DNA of 16,772 bases from assembly GCA_035558335.1 (NCBI GenBank), contig DATMCM010000279.1, forward strand, positions 1 to 16,772. Reading direction: 5' to 3'. The notes beneath the pieces are model-generated. The model was not told the origin of the DNA, ran no database searches, and saw only the letters and a list, made by a program, of their open reading frames with translations. Both the position numbers and the translations under genes were made by a program. The stretch's first letter is position 1. Every line of letters starts with the position of its first letter. Source of the DNA: Onstottus_B sp035558335 (lineage in GTDB: Bacteria; Acidobacteriota; Blastocatellia; UBA7656). Positions 5,859 through 12,938 of this stretch are shown here, one piece after another.

Positions 5859-7454
5859 TCAATGCCTGAACACTCCCCACTCCATCGTTCCCTCGACCGG
5901 CCGGTTGCAAGCCGCTGACAGCGATATCGCCAGCACCGTTCGCGTTTCGCGAGGATCGATAATCCCATCATCCCAGAGCCTCGCAGTCGCAAAGTATGGA
6001 TCCGACTCCGCCTCGATCTGAGCTTCCAGAGCCAGTTTCGAGGCAGTGAGCTTGGATTCATCAACCGGCAGTCCCTGTTTGTTCAGCGCTTCACGTTTGA
6101 TTATGTCCATCACTCCCGAAAGCTGCTGCGGCCCCATGACCGCGATACGATGATTCGGCCACGTGAACAAAAAGCGCGGCTCATAAGCTCGCCCGCACAT
6201 CGCGTAGTTCCCCGCCCCGTAAGAACTCCCGATCATTATCGTGATCGCCGGCACAGTCGAGTTAGACACAGCGTTTATCAGCTTGGCGCCGTTGCGGATA
6301 ATGCCCTGCTCTTCGTAAGTGCGACCCACCATGAACCCGGTGATGTTTTGTAAGAAGACAAGCGGGATATTCTGCTGATTGCACAGGTGTATGAACTGCG
6401 CGCCCTTCCCCGCCGACTCGGACATCAGCACGCCATTGTTCGCGAGTATTCCAACCGAGAAGCCGTGGATATGAGCAAACCCGGTGACCAGAGTTGTCCC
6501 GTACTTCGATTTGAACTCGTCGAACCGAGAACCATCGACTATTCGAGCGATGACCTCGCGAACTTCAAAAGGCACTCGCACATCCGCCGAAGCGATGCCC
6601 AACAACTCATCCGCAGGATAGAGCGGCTCTTCGACTGCGCGCAGCTTTGGTTTGGGAGGCGGGTCCGAATAGTGACTCACGATGTCCCGCGCAAGCCTCA
6701 GCCCGTCGAGCTCGTCTTCAGCCAGGTAGTCCGACAGCCCCGAGTTCCGCGAGTGCATCTCAGCTCCGCCCAGCGATTCCTCATCGACGACTTCGCCAGT
6801 AGCCATCTTGACCAGCGGCGGCCCTCCCAAAAACACCTGCGCCTGGTTGCGAATCATTATCACGTAGTCGGACATGCCCGGCAGATAAGCGCCGCCTGCG
6901 GTCGAGTTGCCAAACACGACCGAGATGCTTGGGATGCGCATCTTCGAACGGCGGGTGATTTCGCGAAAGCCGCGCCCGCCCGGCACAAAGATCTTCGCTT
7001 GAACAGGAAGATCGGCGCCGGCGGATTCGACGAGGCTAATGCTGGGCAAGTGGTTCTCGGTGCCAACATCGGAGAGCCGCCGATTCTTGAGTTGGCCGAT
7101 CTCGCTGACCGCGCCGCCTTTGACGGTAGCTTCATTGGCGGTGATCATGCACTCGCGTCCCGAGACCAGGCCGACGCCGCCCACTACTCCAGCTCCGACA
7201 AACTCGTTGTCCATTCCGACGCCGGCCAACGGCGCGATCTCGAGGAAGTATGAACCCTCGTCGAGCAGCATCTCTATGCGCTCGCGAGGCAACAAGCGCC
7301 CTCGCGCGAGGTGACGTTTGACGTACTGTTCGCCTCCGCCTTTAGTCGAGCGCGCAAGCTCAGCTTTCAGTCTGTCGACCGCGGATGAATTGGCTGCGTA
7401 GTTCGCACGGTAGGTTTCGTCCTGGGGATCGACGACCGATTTGATCGCTTGCAT
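5859..7454 (-). CDS. Acyl-CoA carboxylase beta subunit (carboxyltransferase, MCC/GCC-like)
   Basis: This 531-residue protein transfers CO2 from carboxybiotin to an acyl-CoA. The two crotonase-like halves are visible. The N-half has FVPGGRGF (~156-163) and FGNSTAGGAYLPGMSD (~181-196). The C-half has ITGFMVG (~371-377), GSSYGAGNYAMCGRAYEP (~409-426) and NHRIAVMGPQQLSG (~434-447). It ends GTMEWGVFRH, resembling the '-GVFRM' ending familiar from methylcrotonyl-CoA carboxylase beta. The FVPGGRGF segment is not the FPDxxHFGRIF type I associate with classical MCC beta, so its substrate is open: 3-methylcrotonyl-, geranyl- or another branched enoyl-CoA. The ATG at 7454 has GGGA 7 nt upstream. It is the first gene of the operon, with a TTGACA promoter candidate behind it. 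Confidence 0.91.
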   Translation of the reverse strand: MQAIKSVVDPQDETYRANYAANSSAVDRLKAELARSTKGGGEQYVKRHLARGRLLPRERIEMLLDEGSYFLEIAPLAGVGMDNEFVGAGVVGGVGLVSGRECMITANEATVKGGAVSEIGQLKNRRLSDVGTENHLPSISLVESAGADLPVQAKIFVPGGRGFREITRRSKMRIPSISVVFGNSTAGGAYLPGMSDYVIMIRNQAQVFLGGPPLVKMATGEVVDEESLGGAEMHSRNSGLSDYLAEDELDGLRLARDIVSHYSDPPPKPKLRAVEEPLYPADELLGIASADVRVPFEVREVIARIVDGSRFDEFKSKYGTTLVTGFAHIHGFSVGILANNGVLMSESAGKGAQFIHLCNQQNIPLVFLQNITGFMVGRTYEEQGIIRNGAKLINAVSNSTVPAITIMIGSSYGAGNYAMCGRAYEPRFLFTWPNHRIAVMGPQQLSGVMDIIKREALNKQGLPVDESKLTASKLALEAQIEAESDPYFATARLWDDGIIDPRETRTVLAISLSAACNRPVEGTMEWGVFRH

Positions 7455-7512
7455 GTTTATCCCGCGGCGTTGCGATGCTCGAAGAGAATTGATAGCCTAG
7501 CGAGGCTTTGAG

Positions 7513-7541
7513 ACAGTAATTAACGGCCTTTTGATTGTCAA
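7513..7541 (-). promoter_or_regulatory. Candidate promoter of the carboxylase/dehydrogenase operon
   Basis: Reading leftward, a perfect TTGACA (7541-7536) is followed by a 17-nt spacer and TACTGT (7518-7513). This predicts a leader of about 50 nt before the carboxyltransferase start. The -35 is consensus and the -10 matches at only three positions. It lies in the 225-bp divergent gap shared with the acyl-CoA synthetase gene. No clear promoter for the plus-strand gene was found. Confidence 0.45.
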
Positions 7542-7578
7542 CATGCAGAGCCGCCGGGTGGCGTCCGGAATCGCGTGT

Positions 7579-7622
7579 TTTCTCTGCGTAACCTCGGCGC
7601 CTCGGCGTCTCTGCGGTTAGGT
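7579..7622. repeat. CTCTGCG/GGCGTCTCTGCGG repeat, copy 1 (single arm)
   Basis: This stretch is a run of related short units: CTCTGCG, CCTCGGCG, CCTCGGCG and TCTCTGCGG. It resembles the left arm of the hairpin at 16632-16719 but has no opposite arm here. It lies in the divergent gap about 60 nt before the acyl-CoA synthetase start. Confidence 0.55.
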
Positions 7623-7679
7623 AGCCTCGAATAGTAAGACCATGGTTGGACGTTCCTGGTAACTCGGAGGATCAGCAAG

Positions 7680-9413
7680 ATGGCAATCAAAGGCGATCGA
7701 GCCATCTGGGAAGCCGAAAGCCGCGGCATTGAGCTGATCAATCTCACCATCGGCGAGCTGTTCGACCGCCAGTGCGCAACCATTCCTGACAAGGAAGCGC
7801 TTGTCTACAACTATCCCGAGATCGGGCTTGATCTCCGCCTAACCTATCGCCAGTACCGACACGAAGTAACCCGACTAGCGAAAGGACTGCTCGCGCTCGG
7901 CATTCAAAAGGGCGAGCACGTCGCGGTCTGGGCGACGAATGTGCCGGAGTGGGTGATGCTCGAGATCGCACTCGCCAAGATCGGCGCCGTGCTGGTAACA
8001 GTCAATACCAACTATCGACGGGCCGAGATCGAGTACACCTTGAGGCAGGGCGACGTCTCTACGCTTTTCATGATCGAGGAGTTTCGCGGTAACTCGTACG
8101 TCGATTCGATGTATCACATCGCGCCGGAGCTAAAGAGTCTCGCAGATCCAATTCGCCAGCGATTGCACAGCGCTGCGCTCCCCGAGCTAAAGCGAGTGAT
8201 CCTGATCGCAGGCACCGAAAAACCGGGAATGACGCTCTATTCACAGGTTGCCCAGCTCGGTGAGGACATCTCGGATGAGTTGCTTCGCGAGAGACAGTCG
8301 CGTGTCGATCCTCACGACGTCGTTCAGATGCAGTACACCAGCGGCACGACCGGTTTTCCAAAGGGCGTGATGCTGACTCACCACGGCATGTTGAATCAAA
8401 CTCATGTAACGTGTTCCATCGCCCAGCTTCGGCCGAATGAGCGCTACGTGACCGCGATGCCGTTCTTTCACATCGCCGGCTCGGTGGGCGCCATCATGTT
8501 TTCGCTTTACCTCGGGTGCACACTGATTCCGTTGATCTGGTTCGACCCCGAAAAGGAGTTGAAGCTGCTTCACGACGAGAAGGCGACATTCTCGTTCAAT
8601 GTACCGACAATGCTGGTGGCAATGCTGAACCACCCGCGCTTCATTGCTGGAGACTTCAACCTGTCATCCCTTCGCGAGATCATCACCGGTGCGACCCCAG
8701 TCCCGGTTGTGCTTATGGAAGAAGTGAAAGCAAGGATGGGTGCAGATTGCACGATCGTATTCGGACTTACCGAATCAACTGGCGCAGTGACTGAGACGAT
8801 TCAGAGCGACAGTTTTGAGCTGAAGTCTTCGACGGTCGGGATTCCTCTGCCGCACACGGACATCAAGATCGCGGATCCGGTAACAGGCGAGCCTGTCCGG
8901 TTCGGCGAATCGGGTGAACTGATGGCGCGCGGGTTTCTGGTGATGAAGGGTTACTACAACATGCCGGAGATGACCGCTGAGACTATCGACGCGGACGGCT
9001 GGCTCCACACCGGGGATCTGGCAACGATGAACGCCGCCGGATACGTCAACATCGTCGGGCGGGTGAAAGACATGATCATTCGGGGTGGCGAGAACATTTA
9101 TCCGGCGGAGATCGAATCGTTTCTGATGCGGCATAGCAAGGTCGCTGAAGCGCAAGTAGTCGGTGTGCCGGACAACTTCATGGGCGAAGAGGTAGCGGCG
9201 CTCATTCGCTTGAAGCCCGACGAAATCGCGGGCGAGGCTGAGATACTCGAATACTGTTGCGACGGAATCAGCAGGCACAAGATCCCGAAGTACATTCGCT
9301 TCGTGACGTCGTACCCGCTGACCGCGAGCGGCAAAGTGAAGAAGTTCGAGCTGAAGGATCAGCTCATCAAAGAACTCGGGTTGGACGCCATCGCACAGCA
9401 GAGAACAGCCTAG
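7680..9413 (+). CDS. AMP-forming acyl-CoA synthetase (FadD/AtuH-like)
   Basis: This 577-residue ANL-superfamily enzyme activates a carboxylic acid to its CoA thioester through an acyl-AMP intermediate. Signature motifs are complete: the P-loop YTSGTTGFPKG (219-229), FGLTESTG (361-368), WLHTGDLA (441-448), the hinge GRVKDMIIRGGENIYPAEIE (460-479), and the C-terminal catalytic Lys in TASGKVKK (Lys552). The ATG has GGAGG about 9 nt upstream. It is transcribed away from the carboxylase operon and followed 89 bp later by the AtuA-like gene. It would supply the first step of the module, loading a medium or branched acid. The exact chain preference cannot be read from the sequence. Confidence 0.93.
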   Translation: MAIKGDRAIWEAESRGIELINLTIGELFDRQCATIPDKEALVYNYPEIGLDLRLTYRQYRHEVTRLAKGLLALGIQKGEHVAVWATNVPEWVMLEIALAKIGAVLVTVNTNYRRAEIEYTLRQGDVSTLFMIEEFRGNSYVDSMYHIAPELKSLADPIRQRLHSAALPELKRVILIAGTEKPGMTLYSQVAQLGEDISDELLRERQSRVDPHDVVQMQYTSGTTGFPKGVMLTHHGMLNQTHVTCSIAQLRPNERYVTAMPFFHIAGSVGAIMFSLYLGCTLIPLIWFDPEKELKLLHDEKATFSFNVPTMLVAMLNHPRFIAGDFNLSSLREIITGATPVPVVLMEEVKARMGADCTIVFGLTESTGAVTETIQSDSFELKSSTVGIPLPHTDIKIADPVTGEPVRFGESGELMARGFLVMKGYYNMPEMTAETIDADGWLHTGDLATMNAAGYVNIVGRVKDMIIRGGENIYPAEIESFLMRHSKVAEAQVVGVPDNFMGEEVAALIRLKPDEIAGEAEILEYCCDGISRHKIPKYIRFVTSYPLTASGKVKKFELKDQLIKELGLDAIAQQRTA

Positions 9414-9502
9414 CCACCCTGGGCGTGCGTAAGGCGAGAGCCACGCGCTTCGACGCGCAGAGGAGGGGCGGCCGCTGAGGGACGCCAGTACAAGACTCAA
9501 CA

Positions 9503-10888
9503 ATGAAGATCATCAGAATAGCAAACGGTCAGGGCTTCTGGGGCGACTCGCTCGAAGCGCCGGTCCAACTCGTCGAGCGCGGCCCCATCGACTACCTCAC
9601 GCTCGATTATCTCGCCGAGATCACGATGTCCATAATGCAAAAGCAACGGGCTCGCGATCCGCGTTTTGGTTACGCGCACGACTTCATCGGCGTGATGGCT
9701 CGCATACTGCCCGCGTGCGTTGAGAAGAACATCAAAGTGGTTGCGAACGCGGGCGGCGTCAATCCTCAAGCTTGCGGCGCAGCCGTAGCCGAAGTGGCGT
9801 GCAAACTCGGCCTTGCCGGCAAAGTCAGAATCGCAATCGTCGCCGGTGATGACATTATGGCAAGCCTCGACGATCTTATTGCCAGCGGAATCCTTCTGGA
9901 AAACATGGACACCGGCGAGCCTCTCTCATCCATTCGCCAGCGAGTCCAAAGCGCGAACGTCTATTTTGGCGCGGCCCCTATTGCGGATGCGCTTGCGCAA
10001 GGCGCACAGATAATCATCACCGGGCGCTGCACCGACACCGGGCTGACGCTCGGGCCCATGATTCACGAGTTCGGCTGGCCTGCCGACGATTGGGACCGAT
10101 TGGCTTCCGGAACGATCGCCGGGCACATCATCGAGTGCGGGGCTCAGTGCACCGGGGGCAACTGCCAGGTTGATTGGAAGTCGATCCCGGAGTTCTGGGA
10201 CATCGGTTACCCGATTGTTGAAGCGCGCGAGGACGGCACGTTCTCGATAACCAAGCACCCCGGCACCGGCGGAAGAATCACCGTCGCGGGAATCAAGGAA
10301 CAGTTGATGTATGAGATGGGCGAGCCTCAGCGGTACATCACGCCCGATTGTATCGCCGACTTTACGACTGTTCGACTCGAGCAAGCGGCGCCCGAAGGCG
10401 TTCGGGTTTCTGGAATCCAGGGCAGGCCCGCGACGGAGTTCTACAAAGTCTCGGTCAGCTACTCAGCAGGTTATAAGGCGGTCGGCTCGCTGATCTATTC
10501 CTGGCCTGAAGCTTACGACAAAGCTAAAGCTGCGGACGCGATCTTGCGGCGACGGCTTGATGCGTTGGGGCTGAAGTTCGATGAGATGCGCTCGGAGTTC
10601 GTCGGCGCGGGCGCTTTGCATGGTGACTTAGCGGGAGCGCCCTCCGACGATCTCCCCGAAGTTCTGCTGCGCGTCGGCGTTCGTTCTGAAAACAAGTCGG
10701 CGATAGAGCGTTTCGTAAAGGAACTCGCGCCGCTCGGTTTGAACGGACCGCCGACAGTCTGCGGCCTGGGAAGCGGCCGCCCCAAAGTCGAAGAGATCGT
10801 AGCCTACTGGCCCGCGCTCATGCCGAAGTCAGCCGTCTCACCGCTTGTCGAAGTCTTTACTGTTGAAACAGCCATAGACCACGGATAG
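9503..10888 (+). CDS. AtuA-family (DUF1446) protein, single-domain form
   Basis: This 461-residue protein is of the family named after AtuA of the Pseudomonas acyclic terpene utilization cluster. AtuA itself has no established biochemical activity that I know of. Family-like segments are IRIANGQGFWGDS (~4-16), VANAGGVNPQACG (~80-92), ITGRCTDTGL (~172-181) and ECGAQCTGGNCQVD (~211-224), rich in conserved Cys, Gly and Asp. The C-terminal extra domain found in longer homologues is absent. The last residues IDHG and the stop TAG are encoded by a repeat element. The ATG at 9503 has no convincing ribosome binding site, so the start is less certain. It probably forms an operon with the preceding acyl-CoA synthetase. 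Confidence 0.85.
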   Translation: MKIIRIANGQGFWGDSLEAPVQLVERGPIDYLTLDYLAEITMSIMQKQRARDPRFGYAHDFIGVMARILPACVEKNIKVVANAGGVNPQACGAAVAEVACKLGLAGKVRIAIVAGDDIMASLDDLIASGILLENMDTGEPLSSIRQRVQSANVYFGAAPIADALAQGAQIIITGRCTDTGLTLGPMIHEFGWPADDWDRLASGTIAGHIIECGAQCTGGNCQVDWKSIPEFWDIGYPIVEAREDGTFSITKHPGTGGRITVAGIKEQLMYEMGEPQRYITPDCIADFTTVRLEQAAPEGVRVSGIQGRPATEFYKVSVSYSAGYKAVGSLIYSWPEAYDKAKAADAILRRRLDALGLKFDEMRSEFVGAGALHGDLAGAPSDDLPEVLLRVGVRSENKSAIERFVKELAPLGLNGPPTVCGLGSGRPKVEEIVAYWPALMPKSAVSPLVEVFTVETAIDHG

Positions 10889-10957
10889 GACGGATTGGAC
10901 AGGTCAGCACAGATCTGATCCGTGTTGATCCGTCAGATCCATTTCATCCGCGTCTAT
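10874..10957. repeat. GGATC/GATCC-rich imperfect inverted repeat, copy 2
   Basis: This ~84-bp element begins ATAGACCACGGAT, the same 13 bases as copy 1, and ends GCGTCTAT. Its halves are imperfect reverse complements around AGATCTGATC. It overlaps the final five codons of the AtuA-like gene and fills the gap to the convergent peptidase gene, whose stop is at 10967. A strong hairpin between convergent genes could act as a two-way transcription stop, though there is no T-run. Confidence 0.8.
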
Positions 10958-10966
10958 TCCTGGCGC

Positions 10967-12445
10967 TCAATTCCAGACGCCGACGGCTTTGAGAAAATCT
11001 GCCAGATTTGCCTTCTTCAGTATTTCTCCCACAGCCGCGTGGTCTATGCGGCGCGCTATCCGCTCGGGTCGCTCGGCAATCGCGTAAGCAGTGATGGCTA
11101 TGATCGAGGATCCTAATGCGAGGTTGTGAGCGTCGACTTTGTCGATGGTGTCGCTCGATTTGTGATGGACTTTTCCGTAGCCGCTCATGTCAACCAACAG
11201 ATCAAGCGACGGAATTCCTTCGAGCATGAAATGCCCGTGATCGGTATCGAAGGTTGTCTCGAGCGAGACATCGTCGCCGCCCATCCCGGCAAGAAGCTCA
11301 CTGATAGGCTTCATCGCATCGCTCAAGTCGGCGCGCCCTTCGACTTTCCATCCTTTCGGGTGCCCCGCGCCGTTGTCGGTGTTCAACACCGCAACGCAAT
11401 TTCCAAGCTCGGACGAGTGAGCCCGAACGTAAGCAGCCGAGCCGAGCAAGCCTTGCTCTTCACCTCCCCACAGCGCGAACCGAATGGATCGCCGCGGCGC
11501 GTGACCAGCTTGAGAAATAGCGGACAATGCTCGCGCCGCTTCCATCACCATCGCGCAGCCGGTGCCATTATCTTGCGCGCCGGTTCCGTAGTCCCACGAA
11601 TCGAGGTGCGCGCCGATGATGATCCACTCGTCCGGCTTCTCGCGGCCCGGGATCTCGGCGATCACATTGTTGACCTGGGTCGGACCGCTCACTCGATCCT
11701 GGAAGGAGAATTCCAGCGTGACCGGACCCCTTTTCATCAGCCGTTGAATCAGCTTGGCGTCCTCCATGCCGACCTGCGCAAGTGGAAGTGCGCTCACCGA
11801 ACCGCCCCACGAGAATCCAAATGCGTTCAGCACGTTGTTCGGTTCGCTGTCGCCCACGAAGGCTGCGGCGGCGCCATTTTCCTTCAACAGCGGAATCGCG
11901 GCTATCAACTTTGCGAAGCCGCCGAAGCCTTCGGCGAAAATGGAGGCGAGATCGAGCATCGCGATCCGGCCTTTGATGGCGCCGGCCTGCGCTTTGATTT
12001 TGTCGGCCGACAGGTCTCCGATACTGATGACTTCTCCTTTGACGCCGGACGGCGGCGTCGAAGGAGACCAGCCAAGGGACTCGATGTGAATCCTTCGCTC
12101 GAAGGGTGCGAGTACTCGACCTTGAGCCCAGCCGCGTTCCCAACCGTTGGGAATCGTGAAGCGCTCAAGACGAACATTGCTGATGCCGGCTGCTCGAAAT
12201 TGAGCGGCAGCCCATTCGGCCGAGCGTTGATGTGCCGACGAGCCGGTGAGTCTTCCGCCGAACTGCTCGGTCAACCCGCGCAGGTATTCCATCGAGCGGC
12301 CTCCGACCAGAATCGATCCGGCTATTCGAATCGAAGCCTCCTGGATCGAGTCAGTATCCTGTGACGATCTCTGCGCGTTGCTTGATTGAAGCAGCAGCGA
12401 AAGCGAGACAAGAAAAGCGAGGGCAAAACGTCGCGGGTTTCTCAC
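10967..12445 (-). CDS. Secreted M28-family zinc metallopeptidase (carboxypeptidase Q-like)
   Basis: This 492-residue exported exopeptidase starts with a signal peptide (hydrophobic LAFLVSLSLLLQSSNA at ~9-24, cleavage probably after SNA). The region around 130-250 fits an inserted PA domain. The two-zinc site follows: HLDSWD (His280, Asp282), DNGTG (Asp292), the EE pair in GGEEQGLLGS (Glu329/330), NTDNG (Asp357), and the final His in VHHKSSDT (~427-428). All expected ligands are present, so it should be active. The start is GTG at 12445 with GGAGGA 5 nt upstream, which settles it. It is convergent with the AtuA-like gene and has no obvious link to the catabolic module. The order of domains matches plasma glutamate carboxypeptidase. 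Confidence 0.92.
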   Translation of the reverse strand: MRNPRRFALAFLVSLSLLLQSSNAQRSSQDTDSIQEASIRIAGSILVGGRSMEYLRGLTEQFGGRLTGSSAHQRSAEWAAAQFRAAGISNVRLERFTIPNGWERGWAQGRVLAPFERRIHIESLGWSPSTPPSGVKGEVISIGDLSADKIKAQAGAIKGRIAMLDLASIFAEGFGGFAKLIAAIPLLKENGAAAAFVGDSEPNNVLNAFGFSWGGSVSALPLAQVGMEDAKLIQRLMKRGPVTLEFSFQDRVSGPTQVNNVIAEIPGREKPDEWIIIGAHLDSWDYGTGAQDNGTGCAMVMEAARALSAISQAGHAPRRSIRFALWGGEEQGLLGSAAYVRAHSSELGNCVAVLNTDNGAGHPKGWKVEGRADLSDAMKPISELLAGMGGDDVSLETTFDTDHGHFMLEGIPSLDLLVDMSGYGKVHHKSSDTIDKVDAHNLALGSSIIAITAYAIAERPERIARRIDHAAVGEILKKANLADFLKAVGVWN

Positions 12446-12838
12446 GGCTATCCTCCGGTCGGCTTATTAATGACGGGCACCAGTCTCAAGCGGCATGGAG
12501 TTCCAATATCGGTGTCGAGCAACGTCGATTCGAGGAATAGGGTGCTGGTCGAAAACGTGACCTCACAAATCCGCGCAGTAAGACTCTCGTTATCGAAGAA
12601 GCCCGCGCCGCTTCATGAGTGTGTCGGGTCCTTAGCAGGATTCTAAAAGATTTCGACGATGCGGCAGAGGGATTGTACGACATCGGATTTAAAAAGGCTA
12701 CGGCTCGCCAGCCGTGCTGTACAGCCAGGACACCCGTACTCGTCCAGCGCGAGGCATCCAGCACCGCGCAGTCTTCCACGGCCAATCGCATGGAGTGCCA
12801 GCCTCACCGCGTGCTTCAGTACCGTAGACATCCCACAT
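12446..12838. other. Spacer without a convincing gene
   Basis: This forms most of the 493-bp gap between the divergent peptidase and sensor kinase genes. The right end (12446-12456) is the peptidase ribosome binding site. Short open frames of 80-100 codons occur on both strands, but they overlap one another, lack ribosome binding sites and have arginine-, cysteine- and serine-rich compositions unlike the real genes. The only structure seen is a nested palindrome at 12697-12726. Confidence 0.6.
12697..12726. repeat. Compound palindrome ACGGCT-CGCC-AGCCGT followed by GCTGTACAGC
   Basis: Two hairpins abut. ACGGCT (12700-12705) pairs with AGCCGT (12710-12715), and the perfect 10-base palindrome GCTGTACAGC follows at 12716-12725. 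GGCT and AGCC flank the whole, so an outer stem is also possible. The core AGCCGT is shared with the hairpin at 2300-2317. The role is unknown. Confidence 0.45.
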
Positions 12839-12867
12839 TTGAAAATTTCCGTGAGACGAACTAAGAT
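12839..12867 (+). promoter_or_regulatory. Candidate promoter of the sensor kinase / response regulator pair
   Basis: TTGAAA (12839-12844), a 17-nt spacer and TAAGAT (12862-12867) match the sigma70 pattern at five and four of six positions. This would give a leader of about 65 nt before the kinase start codon. It is the best plus-strand match in this gap. Confidence 0.45.
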
Positions 12868-12938
12868 CGAGCTGCTTTTCAACGTATCAGGCAAGTAGTC
12901 GTCTGGCTCCTAACGACGATCTCTCATTAGTAGGGCAT

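Noticed and set aside
6387..7253. 288-codon open frame on the plus strand
   Set aside because: It is antisense to the carboxyltransferase gene and arises from GC-rich codon bias. No family features are seen.
9414..9502. Possible terminator or promoter between the acyl-CoA synthetase and AtuA-like genes
   Set aside because: Only short GC dyads (such as GCGCTTCGACGCGC) and no T-run or -35/-10 pair. An 89-bp co-transcribed spacer is the simpler reading.
8775..9503. 242-codon open frame on the minus strand
   Set aside because: It is antisense to the acyl-CoA synthetase C-terminal region, which carries the conserved hinge and catalytic Lys. No independent support.
11126..12364. 412-codon open frame on the plus strand
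   Set aside because: It lies wholly antisense to the M28 peptidase gene, which has a signal peptide, all zinc ligands and a strong ribosome binding site. The plus-strand product has no recognisable motif.
12486..12894. Overlapping small open frames in the gap before the sensor kinase
   Set aside because: They overlap each other on both strands, have no ribosome binding sites and have compositions unlike real proteins.
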